From NCBI GenBank assembly GCA_014695195.1, contig JACJNW010000026.1:1-64000 (forward strand): a stretch of 64,000 bases of DNA. Reading direction: 5' to 3'. The notes beneath the pieces were generated by a model. The model worked only from the letters and a program-made list of their open reading frames with translations. It did not search any database and was not told where the DNA came from. The position numbers and the translations under genes were made by a program. The DNA comes from Cyanobacteria bacterium FACHB-DQ100 (GTDB lineage Bacteria; Cyanobacteriota; Cyanobacteriia; Leptolyngbyales; Leptolyngbyaceae). Positions 41,237 through 49,636 of this stretch are shown here, piece by piece; within the stretch, counting starts at the first letter, position 1, and every line of letters starts with the position of its first letter.

Positions 41237-44200
41237 GGCAGGACTTTTTTGGTGGTACTGATTGCGCTGGCTGAACTTCTGAAGCTTGCGGGTTTTGACG
41301 AGCGGTTGCATGAGTATGCGCTTGCTGCTTATGGGTCTGAAAATCTTGCTGCATAGCAGATTTTGCTTTATCGGACAAAGCCTCACCATCGACAAAGGCT
41401 CTCGCAACTTCGGTGATCCGTTTAAGGTAGTTCGGTGCTCGTCCTAATTCCCCAGCAACTCGATGCCACTTCCAGAGTGATCGCAATGTCTGTTTGTCGC
41501 CTCGATCGTATTCTCCAGCTTTTACTTTGTCGGAATGATGCTCAATTAGAAGTCGATCGTTCCAATCCTTTCCCTGCGCTGGAGTCATCCGCGTAATACC
41601 GGGAAGCATTTCTGCGAAACGCCACGCCATCTTCTCACCGGGTTTGTCTGCGTCGAATGCGGCGATTACCTGTCCACCTTGATCAAGAATTTCCTGAAGA
41701 GCAGTTGTTGGAATTGCGCCAGAGCCATCGGTTGATAAATAAATCGATACGGTTGTTGCGTCAGGTGACTTTTCTTTTTCCAACACTGCTAGAGAAATGG
41801 CATCGATCGGTGATTCAGTCAGAACAACACGATTAACTTCGCCATTTGCTGATCTCAACCAGAACCACCCGTTTTCACGAGAAGAACCAGGAGCTAATCC
41901 ATGAAAGGCGTGTTCTGAGTCGCGTGTACCGCGCAGACTTGCACCTGTAACTTCGTGGCGCGACCATGCTTGATCGTTGTGCTGGTCTCCATACCGTAGA
42001 AAAACTGCATTACGATGATCATCTGCATAAATTAGCCCTGTCTCATGGAAGCGATCGATCCAGGTTACGGGCAGTCCTCGCGTTTCAATAAGGTACTGTC
42101 GTACTGCTGTCCAATGTTCTTCATTGCATGGCGGTAATTCCAGCGAACGAGGTTCTTTTTGCGTCAAGGATGATTGAGCTTGGACAGAAGCGGGTAGCGT
42201 TTGTCCTGAAAGCCACTGAACTGCTTCTTTGAACTCAACTTTGCGGACGTGCATAACTAAATCGATCGCGCCTCCACCTCCTTGGTCAGCTAACCAATCC
42301 ATGAATTTGCCGTCATTGATGCTGATGATGTGTCCTGCATCCTTCCACTTGTTTTTGTCACGTCGATCTTTCTGAAGACCCAAACTGGCTGCTACGGCTT
42401 CTAAATCAAAATTTCTTACCTCTTTAGCGAGTGCTGAAATGTCGATCGAGCTTGTTTGATTAGTATCTAAGCGAGGTTGAAGGAAGTGAGCAGAAGAGCC
42501 AGGTTGATCCTTGGCAATGGTAGTTTGAACTTCCGAATCACGTTCTGTTGAAGTCAATGTTTCAGGGATTTGTGAGGTCGTGTAATCGCTTTCCCAAGTT
42601 GGGTCGTGTCCTTGAACATCTACCTGATAGTCCCTCTCGACTTCAGAATAATCGTTTACATCAAAGAGAGTGGTTTCTACTTCAGTGCTAGTTTCAGATG
42701 CTTGCTCTGGTTCAGAGGCTTGACTCGATTCGGTCTCTAGTGAATGTCCGCTCGTTGATAACTCAGTGTGAACGAATGCTTCTTCTGGCTGGTGTATTCC
42801 TTGATTGACAATAACGCTGTGCCCTTGTGATTCTAAATAGGTTGTGAATCGCTCGATCGCTCCTGACCAGGCTGGAATTGATATGAAGGGGATTCGTCCA
42901 ACAGTTCCGCCAGCATCTCGGCTTGTTAAGGTTAAATTTAATGCGGTCGCGATCGTATCCGCATCCTCAAAGTAAGCCGTGTAAAAATCACCAGAAGCAG
43001 AGCGCTGAAAGACTAAAGCATCGGGATGTTGGTCTTTAACGCTCAGGTAGTCGATCGCAAATGCAGCAAGATCGGTGCGATCAATCTTGTTATTGACGGA
43101 CTCCGGTGTTTGTAGAGTTGCATCTTCTGTTTTTGCCTCAGTTTCCGATGATTGTTGATACTTCTCGATCGCGGATTGGACTGCTAACCCTGTATTTCTT
43201 CGTCCAACAACGGGTTCTAAGATTTCGGCTAACCGCTCCTGTAAGAGTGAATGAGAAGTATAGGTATAAAAAGCCCTTGTGATTGCATTGACTTCTTCTG
43301 ACTCTAAACGAATGGTGTTGCCGTCTCCGAACTCAAGCAGTGAGTTATCTTGCCTTGTTTCAACTACATTCCTTGGGTCTTCTGCTACAACTTCGGTAGG
43401 CTGGACTGGTTGAACCTCTCTTGCTTGACGAGCTGCCTCTGCAAATCCTTGATCGAGAATGTTGCGGGAAAACAACTGAGCAAAGCTTTTATCGTATGAT
43501 CTCAACTCCCCACCCCTTACTGGATTCTGCACCGCTACTTCCCGTAGAGTTAGATCTCCTGTTGGGGCTAGATTAAAAACCATTTCAGTATCGATGAAAA
43601 GATCACCGTAGCTATCTTCTAGCCAATGAATGAAATGAATAACCCCATCGTGCCGCTCGATCGTCAGTGGAATGTAAGGAGCGTTTTCAATTTGCAGATA
43701 AAACTCTGAATCTGCCATCACTGCCTCACTCAGCCCAGCTTGCTCCAGAAATCTTGCAACGTTTTTCTCTGCTCGTCCAGACTGATATTTTGTAGCAGCG
43801 ACTCGAAGCGATGCGGGATTCTCCGGTTCCAGCATCGGTTGCGGTTGGCGTGAGAAATCATCGAGATGTGGCTCAACCAGAATCAGTGGAATGGTTTGTT
43901 CAGGTTGGGAGTTTGCTGTCTGCTGTTCTAATTTCTTTGGTGTGGCAAGCTGTTCTTGCTGAGTTTGATTGTGAACGGGTTGTACGATCGTTAGCTCTGG
44001 CAATTTGATATCTAATAAATCTCGCGCTTGGTCTTTATAATCGAAGGCTGCCAACGTCCATCGCTTCTGCTGAAGGATGACTGAGAGAACTTGATCAATA
44101 CGCTCTTCTGGCACAATCAATTCCATTCGCTCATGAACTGAGTAAAACTCGTTGCCTGCGGCTGCAATAATGTCTGAATCCAGGGAATACTGGTCTCCGG

Positions 44201-47200
44201 CTCCGGACTTCAGCGTTTGCAAAACAAATCTAGTTGCACTGCTATTGCCTAATCGCATGGATGCCTGAGTGCGAACTGTAAAGAGTTCATCTAATGTTTT
44301 GACTGATGCTTGATACTGGGTTGCATCGGTGAGAAATGCTTTTACGTGAGCGGGTTCTTTGAATGCAACAGGTTCCGATCGGAGTGCCTCTTGAATGTCG
44401 AATCCCGCAGGCATAATTAGTCCTTGGACGACATCGCCGCGATCGTTCGTGTAATTCAGAAACCTTCCGTTTGGATACTTCTCGTATGCTCGAATTGGAT
44501 TGCCCGTAAAAATCTGCATCTCGGTGCGCTGATTCTGCTGTTGGCGCAAGTCGAAGGCTTCGTAGATATCTTCTCCACTCCAGTTCGTTTCCTGCCGCAT
44601 TACTTGCGTCATTGCATCCTGCTTACCGCGATTAAATTTTGAAAGCGGGATCGTTAATTGTTGACAGCGATGATCGACTAGAACTTGAACTTTCCAGTTT
44701 GTGGGTGCGATCGGGCTTCCTTTTTGTCCTTTCTGACTGATGCGCGAAACAACGCCATAAAAGACATTTCCTTCCGGTGACACAACTCTTACAGGTGTGC
44801 CTGGTGGTGTTTGTCTCAAAACTTGTGTGAGATGCCGCATTTGGTCGTTAAGCTTGTCGGTGAAACGATCTTTTGCACCTGGTGTGCTTTTCGTCAGCAG
44901 CATTTCTCGACGATACGATCGCGTTTCTTCTCTCAACTTGGTTAACAATTCTTGCGATCGCTGATTAGCAATTTGAGCGACGGCTTCAAAATCATGGTCA
45001 GCCACATTCTCAACCGGAGGTAAATCAAGACTTTGCCGGACGGCATCAATCACCTGAAGTTGACTAAACGGCTTGACCGGAACCTTAGCATTAACAACTT
45101 CTAGGGAAACTGCACCTGTAAACTCACTTTTAACGCCACTATCATCGGGAATGGCCTCCATTTGCGCGATCGTTTGAGCATCTAAATCAAGTTGATCCGC
45201 TTTTAAGACGCTTTCACCCATTGCTTCTTTTTGAGCGATGAGTTCTCTTGTTTCGTTTTCAATGAGTGTGTAAAGTTCTTCTTGCTCCTGAATGGTGAGC
45301 AGAGGGATGCGCCCGGTTACGCGTTTAATCACAGCAATCTCAGAATCATCACTGCCGACCTCTAACGGGTAACTCAATTTTGCTTGTAATTCATAATCCT
45401 CTTCGAGAAGTTCCCGAACGACTTCTTCACCGTAGACGTTCATGAAATCTACGACGTTTGCAACAGACATCTGCGATTCACGCGATGCGGTGACATTAGC
45501 GTTGAGTTCTGCCATTTTCTTTGCCAGCAGTGCCCCTAACCGTTTCTCGGCAGGCAAATCGCTCATCAACAAATCAAACCGGGGTTTGACAACTTGCCCG
45601 TAGCGATCAATGCGTCCGAACAATTGCATAACGAGATTGATGTCTCGTTCCGCTTGTGCAATAATCAGCCGTCGCGGTCGCTGATCTGCAAACTTTTCGG
45701 AAGCGTGAAGGTTGATTCCTGTAGCTCCAGAGCGATTCAGAATAACAGCATCTAAATCCCCTCGGTTGAACTGGTTGATAATATCGACTCGCGCCTGTGG
45801 GCTGGTTTCGCTACTAGAGCGGAGTCCATAGCTCATTCCTCCCGCATGGCTATATTCAATAATGTGGCTGCGTCCGGTGATTTCATCGACTCGATAGCCT
45901 TCTTGAGTTAATCGCCAACGGATGTAATCGATCGAGCTAAGGGGAATGCTAGACAAGTCAGTTTCGTCGATTAACTCTTGAGCTTCTTCATAAGCAGCAA
46001 CGGCATCAGATCCAATCTCTTCATCGGTTAAGCGACGGCGAGTTTTTTTGCCCCAGCGGTCAGTTTCAATCACGTCTCTGGAGCGTTCTAAATATCGCTC
46101 TAGTACGTTCCCAAAAGTGATACTAATTGATTGCCCTGGTTCAATGCTATTTTCCTCGGTGTACCATTCGATGAAACTACCCATCGTGTTGGCAACCCCG
46201 ATTAAGGGCTTTTCGCCTCGTTCAATCGTTGCGATCGCTTCTTGTACTGCGACTTCTGCTTTCTGTGCCAGTAAGCTTTGATCGATCGCATTGTGCATTA
46301 ACGAGGTGAAATTTGTAGATCTCGCTCCAGCCGCTCCGGTCGTGCCATCCTCACTCAAAGCTTTAGCTTCAGCTTTCAGACGTTTCTTAAGTTTATTTAC
46401 GCCTGCTTGTTTGGCATCGTCGAAATCGTTGATTGCTCTCATTACAGCAGAAATGCCTTCTGCAATATCTCGATCGACTGGAACTATTTTCGCTGTAAAA
46501 GAGATACCTTCCATCGAGCGGCTGCGCCGGAGCATTTGTCCAGAGGCAACAAATTTTGTCGCAAACATCTGCTGAAGTGGAACCCCACCCGCTTTGAGAA
46601 TCATTTCTAAGCTGTAGAGATTATTGACAGCATATCGAGCGTCACTACGCCGCGCATAAAGATCGACAACACCTGCATTTTTAATCGCAGTTGCAGACAT
46701 GAAGGTTGCTCCAGCGCTCTTATCAACCAGTTCTCGGGCAAATTCGGCACGACTGGAATAAATGCCACCATCATCTTGAGATTTATCGCTTCTCCCTCCA
46801 GCTTCGTGAGCTTCATCAAAGATAAAAACAGCTTGAGGCGCGATCGCGCGAAAGAACTCCCGCCGAAATGGTTCTTTCTGTTGCACAGTTTGAAGCTGTG
46901 TGTAGGTCGTAAAGATTGCATCGTAGTTGCCGAGTCCCTGCTGCATAATCTGTCGCATTTGCTCGGTTTGAGTGGCAGCATCACCTGTTAGTAATTGCCT
47001 GCCGTCTTCTAAATCGAGAGTTAATTTGTTGTCGGTTGCGAAGACGCGCATTCTGGGCTTACCGATGTCTGCTAAATCTGTCAGCATCGACGTATAAAGA
47101 TTCGCCTTTTGCGTCACGAACACTGGAATATGACCTTGACGGGCAGCATCGACAATATTGGCTGCACCAAAGCGTCCTTTGCCGTTTCCAGTCTTGTCAC

Positions 47201-48980
47201 CATTCAGAAAGATGTTGCCGCGATCGCGTTGATGGAAAGCAAGCGCGATCGCATCGATTTGCTCTGCATAAAGATACTGCCACATCTGTTCGGTAGAGTC
47301 ATAGCCTAACCGTTGGCAGACAAACTCATCGATATCACCAACCGCTTGTTCAAGATGATCGAGAGCAATTTGAGCAGCGGTTGCCATATTCGTTGGAATC
47401 AGATTATGTGCCGATTGTCCCTTTGATCGAGAAATGTAAGAAACATCAAAAGTTTGAGTTGCTACGATCGGTTCAGTGGAATTGTTAGAAGATTGTTCTA
47501 CCATTGCTTGATTTCCATTCGTTTCAATGCTGGAAGTTGTTGCTAAAAATCTGCGTTCATGCCGTAAGTCAGGGTCGCTAACCAGTTCTCTAATGTGATT
47601 TTGTTGTGTTCGTTCAGCCACACTTTCTGCATTTGTGGCTCGGTCGTGGGTAGCGTGATCGGAAAATCTATCGATAGCTTTTGCATTAGGGTTTCGTTGC
47701 GATCGATTAATGTCTCTGCCCAGTCGTCCATCCACTCGGGCAGCGGAACGAGTTCCCCAGTATCTTGCTCGGTTAGTCTCGGTGCTTCCTGATATGACAA
47801 AAGATTGTTGAGTACGATCGTCAATCTGCGGTGTGTTTGTTCCTGTGTTTCTTGAGTTTGTTCCATCCAGCTTTGAATCAACCACACGATGCGTTCTGAT
47901 AGAAGCGCTTTGTATTGCGATCGTGTCATTTGCCTCATTTCGGCTGGAAGTCTGATGATGAACAATTCCGAGTCGTTCGACTGCGCTGGTCTCCAGATCT
48001 GGGGATGTTTGGTGTAATTGTTCATCGGGAATTAACTCCTTGAGTTGAGAGAATGACTTGTAGATGCCTGGAACATCAGCAGCAGGTAGAATTCGTTGAG
48101 ATTGCCCTCTTCCTTCAATCACAATCAAATCAATTGGAAATCCTGCGCCTTGCTTGCGATAAAGTGAACCCCAAATAGAAAAATGCTGTATAACCTTGTA
48201 TTGCTCATAAAGGGTGGCGTAGAAGCTTCGAGATTCAAGCGTGTTGTACCGCCCAGATCTTCTTTCCTCGTCGTCTCCGAGTTTGCCACCTAGAATGAGG
48301 ACAGCACGACCGTCATTTTTAAGGGATTGCAAGGCGAGTAGCGCGATCGCTTGATCAACTTGGATAGTTTTTCTGGGACTGCCTAGAATTTGAAATCGTT
48401 TCGTCTGACCTTCAACTTTGACCACACCAAACGGCGGATTACAAATCACGCGATCGTGCAGTTTTCCTGGTTGATACTCGGCTGCATCACATCTTGTGAC
48501 GGTAAAGCCTTGTGCCCGAAGATCGGCGGCTCGATCAACATTAATTTCATTCACTGTTACGTTTGCAGGATTTGCTGCAATTAACAATGCTCCATGTCCG
48601 GCTGTAGGCTCATATACCGTTGTTCCCGCATCAATTTTTGCAAGTACCGACGCAAGAAACGCGATCGGAATTGGGGTGCTATATGCCTGCTGAAGCACGC
48701 TTGTAGATGAGCGAACATTTAGAACGGGTTGACGACTGTGTAAGTTGACCAAACGATCATAAGCTTCGTAAGTTGTTGCTGATGTTTCAACGATTTGCCG
48801 AGCTGCTCGAACAATTCCGGCTTCAACCGATTCATCCACCAATTTCGCTAAGGCTGTTCCAGGTAAAACAGGCTGATGAAGAATCAGAGAGGCCTGCTGA
48901 CGAGCAGCGACGATCGTTGAAAAGTGACCTCCTTCCATGAAATGGTTTGCAAAATAACTAACGAGTTGTGGATTGCTCAC
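41217..48980 (-). CDS. Giant DNA methylase - strawberry-notch helicase - Toprim primase-like protein
   Basis: This is a 2587-residue protein. Residues ~100-260 form an N6-adenine-type methyltransferase (TVYEPTAGHGALLIAANP; catalytic NPPF near 180 in VICNPPFGVV). Residues ~330-500 are a disordered linker. From ~560 a strawberry-notch-like superfamily-2 helicase follows: Walker A-like GDKTGNGKGR (~597), FIFDEAHEAGG (~722), TFMSATAIKN and a C-terminal helicase half ending INLVMQLFGRIDRYGQ. A long poorly characterised middle follows. The last ~450 residues hold a DUF3991-like domain and a Toprim domain (VVLTESPIDAISL ~2390; IAAFDADKPGEK ~2440). Such fusions occur on conjugative elements and phages (compare P1 DarB); roles in strand entry, priming or anti-restriction are inferred. 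It is the last gene of the transfer operon. Confidence 0.82.
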   Translation of the reverse strand: MSNPQLVSYFANHFMEGGHFSTIVAARQQASLILHQPVLPGTALAKLVDESVEAGIVRAARQIVETSATTYEAYDRLVNLHSRQPVLNVRSSTSVLQQAYSTPIPIAFLASVLAKIDAGTTVYEPTAGHGALLIAANPANVTVNEINVDRAADLRAQGFTVTRCDAAEYQPGKLHDRVICNPPFGVVKVEGQTKRFQILGSPRKTIQVDQAIALLALQSLKNDGRAVLILGGKLGDDEERRSGRYNTLESRSFYATLYEQYKVIQHFSIWGSLYRKQGAGFPIDLIVIEGRGQSQRILPAADVPGIYKSFSQLKELIPDEQLHQTSPDLETSAVERLGIVHHQTSSRNEANDTIAIQSASIRTHRVVDSKLDGTNSRNTGTNTPQIDDRTQQSFVISGSTETNRARYWGTRSAARVDGRLGRDINRSQRNPNAKAIDRFSDHATHDRATNAESVAERTQQNHIRELVSDPDLRHERRFLATTSSIETNGNQAMVEQSSNNSTEPIVATQTFDVSYISRSKGQSAHNLIPTNMATAAQIALDHLEQAVGDIDEFVCQRLGYDSTEQMWQYLYAEQIDAIALAFHQRDRGNIFLNGDKTGNGKGRFGAANIVDAARQGHIPVFVTQKANLYTSMLTDLADIGKPRMRVFATDNKLTLDLEDGRQLLTGDAATQTEQMRQIMQQGLGNYDAIFTTYTQLQTVQQKEPFRREFFRAIAPQAVFIFDEAHEAGGRSDKSQDDGGIYSSRAEFARELVDKSAGATFMSATAIKNAGVVDLYARRSDARYAVNNLYSLEMILKAGGVPLQQMFATKFVASGQMLRRSRSMEGISFTAKIVPVDRDIAEGISAVMRAINDFDDAKQAGVNKLKKRLKAEAKALSEDGTTGAAGARSTNFTSLMHNAIDQSLLAQKAEVAVQEAIATIERGEKPLIGVANTMGSFIEWYTEENSIEPGQSISITFGNVLERYLERSRDVIETDRWGKKTRRRLTDEEIGSDAVAAYEEAQELIDETDLSSIPLSSIDYIRWRLTQEGYRVDEITGRSHIIEYSHAGGMSYGLRSSSETSPQARVDIINQFNRGDLDAVILNRSGATGINLHASEKFADQRPRRLIIAQAERDINLVMQLFGRIDRYGQVVKPRFDLLMSDLPAEKRLGALLAKKMAELNANVTASRESQMSVANVVDFMNVYGEEVVRELLEEDYELQAKLSYPLEVGSDDSEIAVIKRVTGRIPLLTIQEQEELYTLIENETRELIAQKEAMGESVLKADQLDLDAQTIAQMEAIPDDSGVKSEFTGAVSLEVVNAKVPVKPFSQLQVIDAVRQSLDLPPVENVADHDFEAVAQIANQRSQELLTKLREETRSYRREMLLTKSTPGAKDRFTDKLNDQMRHLTQVLRQTPPGTPVRVVSPEGNVFYGVVSRISQKGQKGSPIAPTNWKVQVLVDHRCQQLTIPLSKFNRGKQDAMTQVMRQETNWSGEDIYEAFDLRQQQNQRTEMQIFTGNPIRAYEKYPNGRFLNYTNDRGDVVQGLIMPAGFDIQEALRSEPVAFKEPAHVKAFLTDATQYQASVKTLDELFTVRTQASMRLGNSSATRFVLQTLKSGAGDQYSLDSDIIAAAGNEFYSVHERMELIVPEERIDQVLSVILQQKRWTLAAFDYKDQARDLLDIKLPELTIVQPVHNQTQQEQLATPKKLEQQTANSQPEQTIPLILVEPHLDDFSRQPQPMLEPENPASLRVAATKYQSGRAEKNVARFLEQAGLSEAVMADSEFYLQIENAPYIPLTIERHDGVIHFIHWLEDSYGDLFIDTEMVFNLAPTGDLTLREVAVQNPVRGGELRSYDKSFAQLFSRNILDQGFAEAARQAREVQPVQPTEVVAEDPRNVVETRQDNSLLEFGDGNTIRLESEEVNAITRAFYTYTSHSLLQERLAEILEPVVGRRNTGLAVQSAIEKYQQSSETEAKTEDATLQTPESVNNKIDRTDLAAFAIDYLSVKDQHPDALVFQRSASGDFYTAYFEDADTIATALNLTLTSRDAGGTVGRIPFISIPAWSGAIERFTTYLESQGHSVIVNQGIHQPEEAFVHTELSTSGHSLETESSQASEPEQASETSTEVETTLFDVNDYSEVERDYQVDVQGHDPTWESDYTTSQIPETLTSTERDSEVQTTIAKDQPGSSAHFLQPRLDTNQTSSIDISALAKEVRNFDLEAVAASLGLQKDRRDKNKWKDAGHIISINDGKFMDWLADQGGGGAIDLVMHVRKVEFKEAVQWLSGQTLPASVQAQSSLTQKEPRSLELPPCNEEHWTAVRQYLIETRGLPVTWIDRFHETGLIYADDHRNAVFLRYGDQHNDQAWSRHEVTGASLRGTRDSEHAFHGLAPGSSRENGWFWLRSANGEVNRVVLTESPIDAISLAVLEKEKSPDATTVSIYLSTDGSGAIPTTALQEILDQGGQVIAAFDADKPGEKMAWRFAEMLPGITRMTPAQGKDWNDRLLIEHHSDKVKAGEYDRGDKQTLRSLWKWHRVAGELGRAPNYLKRITEVARAFVDGEALSDKAKSAMQQDFQTHKQQAHTHATARQNPQASEVQPAQSVPPKKSCQGVEIG
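47543..48025 (-). CDS. 160-residue protein overprinted inside the giant gene
   Basis: ATG 48025 follows AAGGAG ten bases upstream on the coding strand and opens a 160-residue frame out of phase with the giant gene. The product looks like a normal soluble protein: MNNYTKHPQIWRPAQS, ELFIIRLPAEMRQMTRSQYK, ERIVWLIQSWMEQTQE, then TGELVPLPEWMDDWAETLI and NKITLENWLATLTYGMNADF, with seven Trp. In the same bases the giant gene encodes a Thr/Ser/Arg/Asn-rich linker, a sign that the nested frame is the one under protein-level selection. The function is unknown. The 160-residue length is ten times what chance would favour for this composition, though codon statistics have not been computed. Confidence 0.65.
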   Translation of the reverse strand: MNNYTKHPQIWRPAQSNDSELFIIRLPAEMRQMTRSQYKALLSERIVWLIQSWMEQTQETQEQTHRRLTIVLNNLLSYQEAPRLTEQDTGELVPLPEWMDDWAETLIDRNETLMQKLSIDFPITLPTTEPQMQKVWLNEHNKITLENWLATLTYGMNADF

Positions 48981-49026
48981 CGCTCAGAGCCTCCCAAACG
49001 AAATCTTTACTAATGGGCTGAAAATG

Positions 49027-49239
49027 CTACAGAAACACTCCGAGCAGCACCGCACAAAACCGAATGCCTGAAGGTAAACGACACAACGCAGGGATTGGAG
49101 AAAGTAGGACTGCAAGACCAAGGTAAAGCATCATCAGATGAACTTTGTGAAACACAAGCATTACTGCTGCGATCTCGACAAACGCAACACAAAAAATTAA
49201 CTCAAGTGATCGAGAAAGTTTGGTTAAATGATTTCGCAT
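49027..49239 (-). CDS. Small two-helix membrane protein
   Basis: ATG 49239 follows GAGGAAA seven bases upstream. The product has 70 residues with two hydrophobic helices (LELIFCVAFVEIAAVMLVFH and MMLYLGLAVLLSPIPAL). It lies between the TPR pseudogene and the giant gene, inside the transfer operon. No homologue is recognised; small membrane subunits of this kind are common in conjugation clusters. Confidence 0.55.
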   Translation of the reverse strand: MRNHLTKLSRSLELIFCVAFVEIAAVMLVFHKVHLMMLYLGLAVLLSPIPALCRLPSGIRFCAVLLGVFL

Positions 49240-49243
49240 TGTT

Positions 49244-49628
49244 CTATTTCCTCTGGTTCAGTTGTTGAATTAACAGGTCTATGGTTTGAACTTCGTTGCG
49301 ATCGCCCTGGACTTGTGCAATTTCTTTTGCTTTTTGATACTTCTGCAAAACATCTTGAGGACGGTTTAGCCCTTCGAGCGCGAGACCCTGATGAACGTCC
49401 ACTTTCGTCATTGGGGCAAAGCGCAACGGCTTGAGTGTAGTCTTTCAGGGCTTTTTCGTAGCTGCCGTTTTTCTCGTAAAGATTACCTCGCCGCAGAAAC
49501 TCATCCGCAGTTTTAGGTTAAGAAATAATCTTTTCTGGCGGTGCATTTCCTTGCTCAATTCCGATCCAAATGAAAAGTGGAAATGCAACCACCATGCTGA
49601 TCGCGCATAGTTTGAGAAAACTAAACAT
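49244..49628 (-). pseudogene. Small membrane-anchored TPR protein, broken twice
   Basis: ATG 49628 sits behind a perfect AGGAGG. The first frame encodes a signal/anchor (FSFLKLCAISMVVAFPLFIWIG) and then meets TAA at 49518-49520. The same frame then continues as a tetratricopeptide repeat (TADEFLRRGNLYEKNGSYEK and ALKDYTQAVAL). A single-base frameshift near 49430 moves the end of the repeat array (DVHQGLALEGLNRPQDVLQKYQKAKE and DRNEVQTIDLLIQQLNQRK) to another frame. Total length fits a protein of about 127 residues. Two independent lesions argue for a real pseudogene rather than a read error. Confidence 0.75.
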
Positions 49629-49636
49629 AACGCCTC

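Noticed and set aside
46291-46984. Open frames on both strands within the helicase part of the giant gene
   Set aside because: They overlap conserved helicase motifs in the main frame and have no ribosome binding site, so they are shadows.
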